A stretch of 64,000 bases of DNA, taken from Allobosea sp. CRIB-10 (GTDB lineage Bacteria > Pseudomonadota > Alphaproteobacteria > Rhizobiales > Beijerinckiaceae). This document shows, in pieces, positions 46,571 through 55,489 of the stretch; the stretch's first letter is position 1; every line of letters starts with the position of its first letter. The stretch is from positions 310,001-374,000 of the forward strand of contig NZ_FOKP01000003.1 of assembly GCF_900112185.1 (NCBI RefSeq), in the 5' to 3' direction. Under the pieces are notes generated by a model, which did not search any database, was not told the DNA's origin, and was given only the letters and a program-made list of their open reading frames with translations. The position numbers and the translations under genes were made by a program.

Positions 46571-47110
46571 CTAGGCCGCGCCTTTCCACGGCTTGGCATC
46601 TTTTACAGCCCATTCGCCGCCGGACGGACGACAGGCCGTGCCCTGCAGCTTTACCGGGCCGGTCTGCAAGATCATCGAGGCCAGGAACGCCCGGCAGATC
46701 TCGTCCGATTTCAGGAACGGCCCGCCGACCGGGGTGAAGACGCCCTTCATGCCGCTCTGGGCATTGTCCCAGGAAACCGGCGCACCGTTGCCCTGCGGGT
46801 CGAGCGCCAGCGCCATCGCACCTTCCGCCCGGCGCCAGTCCTCGGGGCCGAGATCGGGCGCGAGCGTGGTGAGCGGGCTCCTGCCCTCCACGGCCCGCGC
46901 CGGCAGCACCGAGGCGGTGGTCATCGCGACCTCGTCCTCGGCCTTGCTCGACAGGCCCATGATCGGGAAGGAGATCGAGCAGCCGGCTGAAACCAGCGCA
47001 AGCAGGACCGCGCCGGCGAGCGATGCCCCGCATGCAAGGGGACTGCGCTCACGCGGCCTCTGGCTCCGCTGCGCGCGGGGCTTATATATGTCTGCCAAAT
47101 CAAACCGCAT
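46571..47110 (-). CDS. RT0821/Lpp0805-type surface lipoprotein
   Basis: The 179-residue protein has a basic N-terminus followed by a lipoprotein signal ([18 protein letters not shown]). The mature part matches the RT0821/Lpp0805 surface protein pattern: [31 protein letters not shown], then [20 protein letters not shown] and GTACR. These are outer-membrane antigens with unknown function in Rickettsiales and Hyphomicrobiales. The basic stretch before the helix is long (about 28 residues), so the true start may be internal. It is divergent from pdxH. Confidence 0.8.
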   Translation of the reverse strand: MRFDLADIYKPRAQRSQRPRERSPLACGASLAGAVLLALVSAGCSISFPIMGLSSKAEDEVAMTTASVLPARAVEGRSPLTTLAPDLGPEDWRRAEGAMALALDPQGNGAPVSWDNAQSGMKGVFTPVGGPFLKSDEICRAFLASMILQTGPVKLQGTACRPSGGEWAVKDAKPWKGAA

Positions 47111-47161
47111 TACGGATCGCGCTCGCCCAACGCTTCCCAAAAACCTTCGAGGATTAAGCAC

Positions 47162-47776
47162 GTGAATGCGTTAATGAGCGGTGACTTCACCGAAGCGAGC
47201 GAGCCTTTCGCCCTGTTCGAAAGCTGGCTGGATGAGGCCAAGGCCTCCGAGCCCAACGACCCCAACGGCATGGCGCTCTCGACGGTCGACGCCGACGGCA
47301 TGCCCAATTCGCGCATGGTCCTGCTCAACGGCCGCAGCCCCGAAGGCTTCGTCTTCTACACCAATACCCAGAGCCAGAAGGGCGAGGAACTCGCCGGCCA
47401 GCCCAAGGCGGCGGCGCTGTTCCACTGGAAGAGCCTGCGCCGCCAGGTCCGCATCCGCGGCCCGGTCAGCCGCGTCAGCGACGCCGAGGCCGACGCCTAT
47501 TTCCAGTCGCGCCCGCGCGACAGCCGCATCGGCGCCTGGGCCTCCCAGCAGTCGCGGCCGCTCGAGAGCCGGTTCGCCCTTGAGAAGGCGGTAGCGAGCT
47601 ATGCGCTGAAATTCGGCGTCGGCGAGGTGCCGCGCCCGCCGCACTGGACCGGCTTCCGCATCGCCCCGGTCTATATGGAATTCTGGCGCGACGGCGCCTT
47701 CCGCCTGCATGACCGCATCGTCTTCCGCCGGGGCAACCCCGGCGACGCCTGGACCAAGACCCGGCTCTACCCCTGA
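47162..47776 (+). CDS. pdxH: Pyridoxamine 5'-phosphate oxidase
   Basis: The 204-residue flavoenzyme makes pyridoxal 5'-phosphate. It has the FMN-binding region SRMVLLNG and [13 protein letters not shown], the motif [12 protein letters not shown] and the C-terminal end [13 protein letters not shown] at 47162 with CGAGGA upstream is taken as start; ATG at 47174 is possible. Its stop overlaps the DUF3800 start in TGATG. Confidence 0.95.
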   Translation: MNALMSGDFTEASEPFALFESWLDEAKASEPNDPNGMALSTVDADGMPNSRMVLLNGRSPEGFVFYTNTQSQKGEELAGQPKAAALFHWKSLRRQVRIRGPVSRVSDAEADAYFQSRPRDSRIGAWASQQSRPLESRFALEKAVASYALKFGVGEVPRPPHWTGFRIAPVYMEFWRDGAFRLHDRIVFRRGNPGDAWTKTRLYP

Positions 47777-48522
47777 TGCCCGACAAGGATTTCAGTGATT
47801 ACATCGTCTATGTCGACGAGAGCGGCGATCACAGCCTGACTGCGATCAACCCGCAGAATCCTGTCTTCGTGCTGGCGTTCTGTATCGTTGAAAAGGCGGC
47901 CTACTACGAGACTATCGTCCCGCGCATGCAGAAGCTGAAATTTGACTTCTGGGGCCACGATTGCGTCATCATGCACAGCCATGACATCCGCAAAGCGAAG
48001 GGTGATTTCAAGATCTTGTTGAATGCGCAGACGCGCGCAGAATTCGTCGAGCGGATGAACGCAACGATGGAGGATTTGCCGTTCACGGTGATTGCAGCAG
48101 TTATCGATAAGCCGCGGCACCGAGCACGCTATGCGAACCCCAGAAATCCCTATGAGATCGCTCTAGCCTTTTGTGTCGAGCGCCTTCAACATTGGCTACG
48201 CGAACGCAATCAATCCGAACCGTTGACCTATGTCGTGGTAGAGCGGCGCGGAGCTGCTGAGGATGCTAAGCTCGAATTAGAGTTTAGAAGGATCGCCGAC
48301 GGCCAGAATGCCTTAGGTCAAATCGATAATCTCGCCATTCGATTCATGGACAAGCGCAACAATTCAACCGGCTTGCAACTCGCCGATCTCGTCGCGCACC
48401 CGATAGGTCGGCACGTCATTGATCCAGCCCAGGCGAACCGTGCTTTCGAGCTGATCGAACCCAAGCTACGTCGTGGCCCAAATGGTCGCGTACCCGGCTA
48501 TGGTCTCAAAATATTCCCTTGA
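47776..48522 (+). CDS. DUF3800 domain-containing protein
   Basis: The 248-residue protein starts DYIVYVDESGDHSL, the hallmark of DUF3800, and contains TGLQLADLVAHPIG near the end, the second conserved block. The acidic residues in these blocks recall an RNase H-like nuclease fold. Family members are frequent in phages, plasmids and defence-rich regions. Codon use is clearly less GC-rich than in pdxH and the next SDR gene, suggesting a recent arrival. It is translationally coupled to pdxH by TGATG. About 150 AT-richer bases without a gene follow it. Confidence 0.85.
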   Translation: MPDKDFSDYIVYVDESGDHSLTAINPQNPVFVLAFCIVEKAAYYETIVPRMQKLKFDFWGHDCVIMHSHDIRKAKGDFKILLNAQTRAEFVERMNATMEDLPFTVIAAVIDKPRHRARYANPRNPYEIALAFCVERLQHWLRERNQSEPLTYVVVERRGAAEDAKLELEFRRIADGQNALGQIDNLAIRFMDKRNNSTGLQLADLVAHPIGRHVIDPAQANRAFELIEPKLRRGPNGRVPGYGLKIFP

Positions 48523-48675
48523 AAGCGAAGGGCCCCGAGGAGTTCCCCGAGGCCCAGCGCCGAACGAGCATTCCCGTTCCATTTGTATGATAGCTAGTGA
48601 ATTGAGCATAAAAAGTCAAGTAAAAATTCCTATAGCAGCCAACGCAGACCCGGTGAATCGGAGCAGATTGCCCAA

Positions 48676-49452
48676 ATGGCCATGCCCAAATTCGACTTTC
48701 CGAAGACCGAGCCGGGCAAGCGCCCGGTCATGCTGCTCACCGGCGCCAGCCGCGGCATCGGCCACGCCACGGTGATGCAGTTCGCCATGGCCGGCTGGCG
48801 TATCCTCTCCTGCTCGCGCCAGGCCTTCTCCGAAAAATGCCCCTGGCCGTCGGGCGCCGACGACCATGTCCAGATCGATCTCGGCGACCCCGAGGACACG
48901 ATGCGCGGCATCGCCGAGATCAAGAAGCGCCTCGCCGCGGAGGGCGGCAAGCTCAACGCGCTGGTCAACAATGCCGGCATCTCGCCGAAAGGGCCGAAAG
49001 GCGGACGCCTCGGCGCCGCGACGACCTCCTTCAACGACTGGCACCAAGTCTTCCAAGTCAATTTCTTCGCGCCGATCATGCTGGCGCGCGGCCTGCTGGA
49101 CGAGTTGACCGCAGCGCAGGGTGCGATCGTCAACGTCACCTCGATCGCCGGCTCGCGCGTCCACCCCTTCGCAGGCGCCGCCTATGCGACCTCGAAGGCG
49201 GCGCTCGCCAGCCTGACCCGCGAGATGGCCGCCGATTTCGGGCCGCTCGGCATCCGCGTCAATGCGATCTCGCCGGGCGAGATCGACACCGCCATCCTCT
49301 CCCCCGGCACCGAGAAGATCGTCGAGAAGCTGCCGATGCAGCGCCTGGGCAAGACCGAGGAGGTCGCCAAAGCGATCTATTTCCTCTGCACCGACGCCTC
49401 GAGCTACGTCACCGGCGCCGAGCTCCACATCAATGGCGGGCAGCACGTGTGA
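48676..49452 (+). CDS. Short-chain dehydrogenase/reductase
   Basis: The 258-residue SDR has TGASRGIG, VNNAGISPKG, the serine of VNVTSIAGS and YATSK, plus the C-terminal ELHINGGQHV. The cofactor region after the second strand reads SCSRQ, a weak hint of NADP(H). The function is unknown. It overlaps the Nudix gene by four bases (GTGA), so the enzyme and the hydrolase are made together. Confidence 0.9.
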   Translation: MAMPKFDFPKTEPGKRPVMLLTGASRGIGHATVMQFAMAGWRILSCSRQAFSEKCPWPSGADDHVQIDLGDPEDTMRGIAEIKKRLAAEGGKLNALVNNAGISPKGPKGGRLGAATTSFNDWHQVFQVNFFAPIMLARGLLDELTAAQGAIVNVTSIAGSRVHPFAGAAYATSKAALASLTREMAADFGPLGIRVNAISPGEIDTAILSPGTEKIVEKLPMQRLGKTEEVAKAIYFLCTDASSYVTGAELHINGGQHV

Positions 49453-49928
49453 GCGAACAGGACAACGGCCAGATCATCCGTTTCCCGAACCCCGCCCGCG
49501 CCCTGGCGCGCCCGGTGCTGGCCGCCTCGGTCGCCGTCTTCCGTGACGGCGAGGTGCTCTTGGCGACGCGGACGAAGCCGCCGGCCGACCAACTCTGGTC
49601 GCTGCCCGGTGGCAAGGTCGAGGCCGGAGAGAGCCTGGAGGAAGCGGCGCTGCGCGAACTCCAGGAAGAGGTCGGCGTCAGCGCCCGGATCATCGGCTTC
49701 AATCGCCATGTCGAGATCGTCGGCCGCGATCCCAAGGGGGCGGTGACCCATCATTTCGTCATCGCCTCCTTCGTCGGGGAGTGGCTGTCCGGCGAGCCGC
49801 AGCCCGGCCCCGAGGCCGGCGCGGTGATGTGGGCCGATCCGCTCAAGCTTGGTGGCCTGCCGACGACGCGCGAACTCGGCGACGTGCTGCGTCGCGCCGC
49901 GACCATCTTCGCGGGTGATGCTCGCTGA
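49449..49928 (+). CDS. Nudix hydrolase
   Basis: The 159-residue protein has a full Nudix box, GGKVEAGESLEEAALRELQEEVG, which binds the metal and cleaves a nucleoside diphosphate bond. The N-terminus (ASVAVFRDGEVLLATRTKPPADQLWSLP) is typical of MutT/ADP-ribose-type enzymes. The GTG at 49449 overlaps the SDR stop; the stop overlaps the TIGR02301 start in TGATG. The substrate is not evident. Confidence 0.9.
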   Translation: MSEQDNGQIIRFPNPARALARPVLAASVAVFRDGEVLLATRTKPPADQLWSLPGGKVEAGESLEEAALRELQEEVGVSARIIGFNRHVEIVGRDPKGAVTHHFVIASFVGEWLSGEPQPGPEAGAVMWADPLKLGGLPTTRELGDVLRRAATIFAGDAR

Positions 49929-50377
49929 TGAGGGGACACGCGCTCGCAGCCCTCATCCTCGCGGCACTGATTGCGAGCCCCGAGGCGCTACAAGCGCAGA
50001 CGCGACGACCGGCCCAGCCGCAACAACAGCAGCAACGTCCGGCGGAACCCGCGCCGCCGGAACCCGAATCATCCGCCCCGCCCTACGAGCCGCAATTGCT
50101 GCAGCTCGCCGAGATCATCGGCTCGCTCGCCTATCTGCGCACGCTCTGCGAGACTCGCGAAGCCCAGGACTGGCGCGAGCGCATGGCGGCGCTGCTCGAC
50201 TCGGAGGGCCGCTCGCCGCAGCGACGCGAGCGACTGGCGAGCGCCTATAATCGTGGCTTCCGCGCCTATTCGGCGACGCACCGCACCTGCAGCGACGGTA
50301 CGCAGGAGGCTTCGGCCCGGCTGGCCCAGGAGGGCGAGAAGCTGGCGAAGGCGCTCGCAAGTCGCTTCGGCGGCTAG
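49928..50377 (+). CDS. TIGR02301 family protein
   Basis: The 149-residue protein starts with a signal peptide (MRGHALAALILAALIASPEALQA), then a Q/P-rich linker and the conserved block LLQLAEIIGSLAYLRTLCETREAQDWRERMAALLDSE with a later RGFRAYSATHRTC. This is the TIGR02301 pattern, an alphaproteobacterial family of unknown function, probably periplasmic. It is last in the SDR-Nudix operon. Confidence 0.87.
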   Translation: MRGHALAALILAALIASPEALQAQTRRPAQPQQQQQRPAEPAPPEPESSAPPYEPQLLQLAEIIGSLAYLRTLCETREAQDWRERMAALLDSEGRSPQRRERLASAYNRGFRAYSATHRTCSDGTQEASARLAQEGEKLAKALASRFGG

Positions 50378-50667
50378 GAGATCGCAGCGCAAGGCGATGT
50401 CAGTTTTCGGGACAATCCGATGCATGAGCGGCGGGAAGCACCGCCGTTCTGCGCGGAATGGCGGGTGCCGCGCTCCGATTTCGGCACGGACCTGCGCCAT
50501 CCTTAGGCAGAATTGTCCCCTACGAATTAACCTTTCTTAAAGACCATGATGGCGCCCGCCGGCTGCGGGCCGTATCCTTGGCGGGCAAATCACTGGAATG
50601 GTCGCGGGTTCTCGCCCGCCCCGTTCCTTCCGACAGGTTCCTTTCCACGCCGGATACCGCTGCCTTC

Positions 50668-50937
50668 ATGTCCGCTCTCTCCGACGACCTGCCGCTCGAC
50701 CCGACCCTCGCCGAGGACGTCAAAGACGCCCGGCACGTCGCCTACAGCTATGTCGAGGACGCCTTCGCCGAGGCGCGCCAGGACGGACTCGATTCCGACG
50801 CGCTCGCCCACGCCGCCCTGTTCGCGGCGATGCGCACGCTGGTCGAGACCTATGGCGAGGAGGCGACGGCCGTCTTCGCCGAGGCCCTGCCCGAGAAGAT
50901 CCGTTGCGGCAGCTTCACCACCGGCACCCGGCACTGA
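50668..50937 (+). CDS. Small conserved hypothetical protein
   Basis: From ATG at 50668 the protein is 89 residues (MSALSDDLPLDPTLAEDVKDARHVAYSYVEDAF...). It is acidic and helical, without signal peptide or membrane helix. The frame is open back to 50458, which would add a 70-residue N-terminus of unclear origin. I recall similar small proteins in Rhizobiales but no function. It ends at the base before the convergent HxlR stop. Confidence 0.6.
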   Translation: MSALSDDLPLDPTLAEDVKDARHVAYSYVEDAFAEARQDGLDSDALAHAALFAAMRTLVETYGEEATAVFAEALPEKIRCGSFTTGTRH

Positions 50938-51285
50938 TCATTCGGCCGCAACGGGGAGTCCGCTGCGCCCGGAATGGGCGAGCCCCCATAGCGCCAGAGT
51001 ATGCGCGGCGTCGTTGAGCGCGGTCCCGGCCGGCGTCAGCGAATACTCGACCCGCAGCACCGCCTCGTCGAAGGCCTCGCGCCTGACGACGCCGTCGCGT
51101 TCCATCTCGCGCAATTGCTCAAAGAGCACCTTCTCGCTGATGCCCGGCAGACGCCGGCGCAATTCGCCGAAGCGCAGCGCCCGCTCATGCAGTTCCCACA
51201 GGATCGCCGACTTCCAGCGCCCGCCGATCACCGACAGTGCCTGGCCGAGACCACATTCGTCCGGCAGATTGACCCTGATTGGCAT
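50938..51285 (-). CDS. HxlR family transcriptional regulator
   Basis: The 115-residue protein has the HxlR winged helix: CGLGQALSVIGGRWKSAILWEL, FGELRRRLPGISEKVLFEQLREMERDGVV, and wing residues LRVEYSLTPAG. The ATG at 51285 has GGAG upstream; an ATG at 51315 would lie inside the palindromic operator. The single cysteine near the N-terminus is the type used for redox sensing in some members (inference). It is divergent from an NAD(P)-dependent oxidoreductase, its likely target. Confidence 0.9.
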   Translation of the reverse strand: MPIRVNLPDECGLGQALSVIGGRWKSAILWELHERALRFGELRRRLPGISEKVLFEQLREMERDGVVRREAFDEAVLRVEYSLTPAGTALNDAAHTLALWGLAHSGRSGLPVAAE

Positions 51286-51303
51286 GGCCTTCTCCAATCG
51301 ACC

Positions 51304-51321
51304 ACTTACATTCATGTAAGT
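51304..51321. promoter_or_regulatory. Candidate HxlR operator
   Basis: ACTTACAT-TC-ATGTAAGT has perfect eight-base arms with a two-base centre and lies 19 bases upstream of the HxlR start, in the divergent spacer. It is the expected size and position for an HxlR dimer site controlling both genes. Confidence 0.65.
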
Positions 51322-51471
51322 AATTGAAATAAAAAACTAAATCACAAATTCTCCTGCGGAAGCCGCCGGCATGAGCCGGGATCGGCCGACACAGAAACCT
51401 GCGCGACGCCGCGCGATCGAAGGCCTGCCTTCTATCGCAGCCGTGCTCCCGCCCTGTCAGGAGAATGAACT

Positions 51472-52347
51472 GTGAAACCCACGATCGCTGTCATTGGCCT
51501 CGGCCGCATGGGCTCGGCCCTCGCCCGGGCCTTCCTCGCCGCCGGCTACACCACCCATGTCTGGAACCGCTCGCCCGACAAGGCGACCGCGTTCGCTGAC
51601 CAGGGCGCGAGCATCGCGCCGTCGGTCTCCGTCGCCGCCGCTGCAGCCGACATCATCGTCGTCTGCGTCAGCACCTATGCCGATTCGGACAGGCTGCTTC
51701 GCTCTCCCGAAGCTGCGGCCACCCTGCGCGGCAAGTTGATCGTCCAGGTCTCGTCCGGCTCGCCGAACCAGGCGCGCGAACAGGCCCGGTGGGCGGCCGG
51801 CAACGGCACCGCCTATCTCGACGGGGCGATCATGGCGACGCCGGACTTCATCGGCGAGCCGGGCGGCACCGTCCTCTATTCCGGGCCGCGGGCCCTGTTC
51901 GAGGCGAACCGGGAAGTCTTTGCCGCGCTCGGCGGCAATCCGCAATTCGTCGGCGAGGATGTCGGCCACGCCTCGGCGCTCGACCTTTCCCTGCTCGGGC
52001 AGATGTGGGGTGCGCTCTTCGGCCAGTTCCAGGCAGCCGCGATCTGTCAGGCCGAGGGCATCGCGCTCGACCTGTTCGAGGAACACCGGCAGGCCTTCCA
52101 CCCCGTCGTCGAGGGTGCAGTGGTCGACCTGGTCACCCGCATCCGTGACCGCCGCTTTGCCGCCGACGCGGAGACCCTGGCCTCGCTCGACGTCCACTAC
52201 GGCGCCTTCGGCCTGCTCCTGCAGCTCTGCAGCGAGCGTGGCCTGCACGATCTCGTCCCCAAAGCGCAGGACAGCCTGTTCCGCAAGGCGATCGAGGCCG
52301 GCCACCGCCAGGACGATTTCGCCGCCATCGCGCAATTCATGCGCTGA
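51472..52347 (+). CDS. NAD(P)-dependent oxidoreductase (6-phosphogluconate dehydrogenase-like)
   Basis: The 291-residue protein has the Rossmann motif IAVIGLGRMGSALARAFLAAGY and a C-terminal all-helical domain (LDLSLLGQMWGALFGQFQAAAICQAEG), as in hydroxyisobutyrate dehydrogenases and imine reductases. HVWNRSP after strand two points to NADP(H). The GTG start has CAGGAG upstream. The divergent HxlR gene and palindrome suggest induction by a reactive or toxic compound. Confidence 0.88.
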   Translation: MKPTIAVIGLGRMGSALARAFLAAGYTTHVWNRSPDKATAFADQGASIAPSVSVAAAAADIIVVCVSTYADSDRLLRSPEAAATLRGKLIVQVSSGSPNQAREQARWAAGNGTAYLDGAIMATPDFIGEPGGTVLYSGPRALFEANREVFAALGGNPQFVGEDVGHASALDLSLLGQMWGALFGQFQAAAICQAEGIALDLFEEHRQAFHPVVEGAVVDLVTRIRDRRFAADAETLASLDVHYGAFGLLLQLCSERGLHDLVPKAQDSLFRKAIEAGHRQDDFAAIAQFMR

Positions 52348-52378
52348 CGAACAGCCTGCTCGGCGGCTGCGCTCGGTT

Positions 52379-53647
52379 TCAGCCGGCCGCCTTGCGGGCC
52401 GTCTCCGCCCGGCCGAGCAAGAGATCGCGCTCGCGCCGGTTCCGGGTCATGCCGGCGGCACGGGTGAACTCGATCTCCGCCTCGCTATGCCGGCCGAGCT
52501 TGACCAGGAAATCGGCGCGCACGCTCGGCAGGAGATGGTAGTTCTTCAGCGCCGGCGCCGAGGCGAGCGCGTCGACCAGCACCAGCCCTGCCGCCGGCCC
52601 CTCCGCCATCGAGACCGCGACGGCGCGGTTGAGCTCAATCACGGGTGACGGCGTCAATGCGCCGAGCGCGCCATAGAGCGCAGCGATCCTGCGCCAGTCC
52701 GTCTCCTCGGCGGTATTGGCGCGGGCATGGCAGGCGGCGAGCTCGGCCTGCAGGACATAAGGGCTGGGCGCGGTGGCAAGCCGACGCGCCCTCTCCAGCG
52801 CCTTGAGGCCGTGATTGATCAGCAGCCGGTCCCAGCGCGCCCGGTTCTGGTCGAGCAGCAGCACCGGCTCGCCATCAGGGCCGATCCGGGCGCGCAGGCG
52901 CGAGGCCTGCAACTCCATCAGCGCGACGAGGCCGTGCACTTCCGGCTCCTGCGGCGCGAGCCCGGCGAGGATGCGCCCGAGCCGCATCGCCTCCTGGCAC
53001 AGGGCGGGACGCACCCAGTCCTCGCCGGCAGTCGCGGCATAACCTTCGTTGAAGATCAGGTAGACCACCTCCAGCACCGAGGCGAGGCGGTTAGCCAGCT
53101 CGGGGCCATGCGGCACGTCGTAAGGCACCTTCGCCTCGGCCAGCGCCTTCTTCGCCCGGACCAGGCGCTGCGCCATGGTCGGCTCCGGCACCAGGAAGGC
53201 GCGGGCGATCTCCTCGGTGGTGAGGCCGCCGATCAGGCGCAGCGTCAGCGCCAGGCGCGCCTCGACCGCGAGCACCGGATGGCAGGCGGTGAAGATCAGG
53301 CGCAGCAGGTCGTCGCCGAGTTCGTCGTCGAGCGCCTCCTCGATCTCGGCGATCGGATCGGTCTCCTCGTCGACGTCGCGGCCGATTTCCTCGTGCTTGC
53401 GCTTCAGCATCTTGGCGCGGCGGAGGCCGTCGAGAGCGCGATGCTTGGCGGCCTGCATCAGCCAGGCGCCGGGATTGCGCGGCACGCCCTCGCCCGGCCA
53501 TTGCTGGAGCGCGGCGACGAGTGCGTCCTGCGCCAGCTCCTCGGCCCGGCCGACATCGCGGGTGACGCGGGCGAGGCCCGCGATCAGCCTGGGAGCCTCG
53601 ATCCGGAAGACCACCTCGATGGCGCGGTGTGCATCGCTTACCGTCAT
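52379..53647 (-). CDS. ECF42-type RNA polymerase sigma factor
   Basis: The 422-residue protein has sigma regions 2 and 4 in the first 180 residues (LAQDALVAALQQWPGEGVPRNPGAWLMQAAKHRALDGLRR and LTTEEIARAFLVPEPTMAQRLVRAKKAL), then a long helical C-terminal extension of about 230 residues with TPR-like pattern. This size and layout fit the ECF42 group, whose extension is thought to tune activity instead of an anti-sigma factor. It is the last gene after two DGPF/YCII proteins, the usual partners of this group. Confidence 0.9.
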   Translation of the reverse strand: MTVSDAHRAIEVVFRIEAPRLIAGLARVTRDVGRAEELAQDALVAALQQWPGEGVPRNPGAWLMQAAKHRALDGLRRAKMLKRKHEEIGRDVDEETDPIAEIEEALDDELGDDLLRLIFTACHPVLAVEARLALTLRLIGGLTTEEIARAFLVPEPTMAQRLVRAKKALAEAKVPYDVPHGPELANRLASVLEVVYLIFNEGYAATAGEDWVRPALCQEAMRLGRILAGLAPQEPEVHGLVALMELQASRLRARIGPDGEPVLLLDQNRARWDRLLINHGLKALERARRLATAPSPYVLQAELAACHARANTAEETDWRRIAALYGALGALTPSPVIELNRAVAVSMAEGPAAGLVLVDALASAPALKNYHLLPSVRADFLVKLGRHSEAEIEFTRAAGMTRNRRERDLLLGRAETARKAAG

Positions 53648-53689
53648 GGCCTGCGATACACACCATCAGCAGCTGGGCTGGCAAGCGGC

Positions 53690-54115
53690 TCAGCCGTTGT
53701 CGCCGACTTCGCTCTTGAGGCGCTTCCAGGCCGCATCGGCTTCCGGTGAGACGGCGTCGCCGAAATCGGCGAGGTCGACGACCGGGCGGATCTCGATCTC
53801 GGACGGGCCCGGCATCGGGTTGGGGCAGCGCTTGACCCATTCGATCGCCTCGTCGAGCGATTTGCACTCCCAGATCCAGTAGCCGGCGACGAGTTCCTTG
53901 GTCTCGGCAAAGGGCCCGTCGACCACAGCGCGCTTCTCGCCATCGAACTGGACGCGTGCGCCCTTCGCGCTCGGCTGCAGGCCGTCGCCGCCCTTCATGA
54001 TCCCGGCTTTCACAAGCTCCTCGTTATAGGCCATCATCGCATCGACCAGTTCGCGGGTCGGCGGGGCGCCGGCTTCGCTGTCCTTGGTCGCCTTGACCAG
54101 CACCATGAAACGCAT
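53690..54115 (-). CDS. YCII/DGPF domain protein 1
   Basis: The 141-residue protein has MRFMVLVKATKDSEAG, the namesake DGPFAETKELVAGYWIWE and the end SLDEAIEWVKRCP. DGPF proteins are small ferredoxin-like folds whose role is unknown; they pair with ECF42 sigma factors. It starts after GGAGAAGACCG, the same ribosome-binding sequence as its paralogue, and shares about half of its residues with it by eye. Confidence 0.92.
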   Translation of the reverse strand: MRFMVLVKATKDSEAGAPPTRELVDAMMAYNEELVKAGIMKGGDGLQPSAKGARVQFDGEKRAVVDGPFAETKELVAGYWIWECKSLDEAIEWVKRCPNPMPGPSEIEIRPVVDLADFGDAVSPEADAAWKRLKSEVGDNG

Positions 54116-54190
54116 CGGTCTTCTCCATTTTTGCTGGAACGGTGCAGGCCTCGCCTCGCACCCTCCGGGTTGAATGACGCTCCGACAATG

Positions 54191-54613
54191 TCAGCCGCCG
54201 AGCTTGGCCGTCTCGGCGCGCAGGCGCTCCTCCTGCTCGCGCAGTTCGGGCGTCATCGCCTCGCCGAAATCCTCCATCTCGAAGATCGGGCGCAGCTCGA
54301 TCTCGGTGCCGCCGTCGAAGGGCGCGCGCTTCAGCCACTCGACCGCCTCGTCGAAGGAGCGCACCTGCCAGATCCAGAAGCCGGCCAGCAGCTCCTTGGT
54401 CTCGGCGAAGGGGCCGTCGATGATCGTCCGCTGCGAGCCCGAAAAACGCATACGCAAGCCCTTCGAGCTCGGATGGAGCCCATCGCCCGCCAGCATCACG
54501 CCGGCCTTCACCAGCTCTTCGTTATAGGCACCCATCCTGGTGAGGATGTCCCCGCTCGGCATCACGCCGGCTTCGCTGTCCTTGTCGGCCTTGACCAGAA
54601 CCATCACGCGCAT
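54191..54613 (-). CDS. YCII/DGPF domain protein 2
   Basis: The 140-residue paralogue reads MRVMVLVKADKDSEAG, DGPFAETKELLAGFWIWQ and SFDEAVEWLKRAPF. Its leader carries a candidate ECF42 promoter at 54685-54713. The high similarity to the next gene implies a tandem duplication. Both probably serve as effectors or sensors of the same sigma-factor response. Confidence 0.92.
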   Translation of the reverse strand: MRVMVLVKADKDSEAGVMPSGDILTRMGAYNEELVKAGVMLAGDGLHPSSKGLRMRFSGSQRTIIDGPFAETKELLAGFWIWQVRSFDEAVEWLKRAPFDGGTEIELRPIFEMEDFGEAMTPELREQEERLRAETAKLGG

Positions 54614-54684
54614 CGGTCTTCTCCTGTCTCTTCGAGTTGGTTTCGCTTCGGTATGGGGCGGGAGAATTCCCGCCCTCTGTTGCC

Positions 54685-54713
54685 ACGTCGAACGAGGCGC
54701 GCCCCGATCGACA
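54685..54713 (-). promoter_or_regulatory. Candidate ECF42 promoter, upstream of DGPF protein 2
   Basis: On the minus strand TGTCGA (54713-54708) is followed after exactly 17 bases by CGACGT (54690-54685). The site is about 70 bases upstream of the DGPF start. The same pair with the same spacing occurs at 55490-55518. TGTCGA is, from recall, the -35 motif reported for ECF42 sigma factors. Confidence 0.6.
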
Positions 54714-54727
54714 GGCTTCCCAAAAAA

Positions 54728-55390
54728 TCAGCCCTTGATCGAATATTTTTCGCGGCGGGCGATTTCGGCGGGGCTCGGCTGCTCGAATGCGAACGAGCCA
54801 GTGGTGACCTCACCCTCGCGGCGATAGGTCGCCATGAGCACGCCGGTGCTGGAGGCGCTGGTCTCGACCAGCTTGAACGCGGCCGGCATGGCGCCGCCAC
54901 CGAACAGCCGCTTGCCCTTGCCGAGCACGACCGGGAAGGTCAGCAGCGTGATCTCGTCGATCAGGTCCTTGGCCAGCAGGGCCTGGATCAGCTCGCTCGA
55001 ACCCTGTAGCAGAAGCTTGGGGCCATCCTGACGCTTCAGCGCCGCGACTTCGGCAGCGGGATCGCCGCGCAGCGCGACGCTGTTCTGCCAGGTCAGGGTC
55101 TGCGGCTCGGAGGTCGCGACATATTTGGTGATGGCGTTGAACTTGACCGCGATCGGATCGTCGCCGGCATAGGGCCAGTGCGCCGCGAAGATGTCGTAGG
55201 TCCGGCGGCCGAGCAGCAGGTCGAACTCCTCGGTGAAGGCCTTGTCCATCACCCTGCCCATCGCCTCGTCCCAGTAGTGGAAGGTCCAGCCGCCATGGCT
55301 GAAGCCGCCCTGCGGATCCTCCTCCGGACCGCCCGGCGCCTGCATGACGCCATCGAGGGACACGAAGGTGGCAGCAACGACTTGTCTCAT
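54728..55390 (-). CDS. Dihydrofolate reductase family protein (RibD C-terminal-like)
   Basis: The 220-residue protein begins VVAATFVSLDGVMQAPGGPEEDP, has LLGRRTYDIFAAHWP and LLLQGSSELIQALLAKDLIDEITLLTFPVVLGKGKRLF, the pattern of RibD C-terminal/DHFR-fold proteins. Such stand-alone members are reductases of unknown substrate often found beside DGPF proteins and ECF sigma factors. It carries its own candidate ECF42 promoter 100 bases upstream and is first in the four-gene module. Confidence 0.9.
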   Translation of the reverse strand: MRQVVAATFVSLDGVMQAPGGPEEDPQGGFSHGGWTFHYWDEAMGRVMDKAFTEEFDLLLGRRTYDIFAAHWPYAGDDPIAVKFNAITKYVATSEPQTLTWQNSVALRGDPAAEVAALKRQDGPKLLLQGSSELIQALLAKDLIDEITLLTFPVVLGKGKRLFGGGAMPAAFKLVETSASSTGVLMATYRREGEVTTGSFAFEQPSPAEIARREKYSIKG

Positions 55391-55489
55391 GATCAGTCTC
55401 CCGAACTCGCGGGAGCTCGTCCCGCCTTGCTTCTCCGAAGCTCGGGCGGAGCTGGCAATTACCTGCCGCCTCCGCTGCTTCTTGCTGAC

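Noticed and set aside
48528-48556. Possible terminator after the DUF3800 gene
   Set aside because: The sequence is a direct repeat of CCCCGAGG rather than a good inverted repeat; only five outer base pairs form (GGGCC/GGCCC) and no T-run follows.
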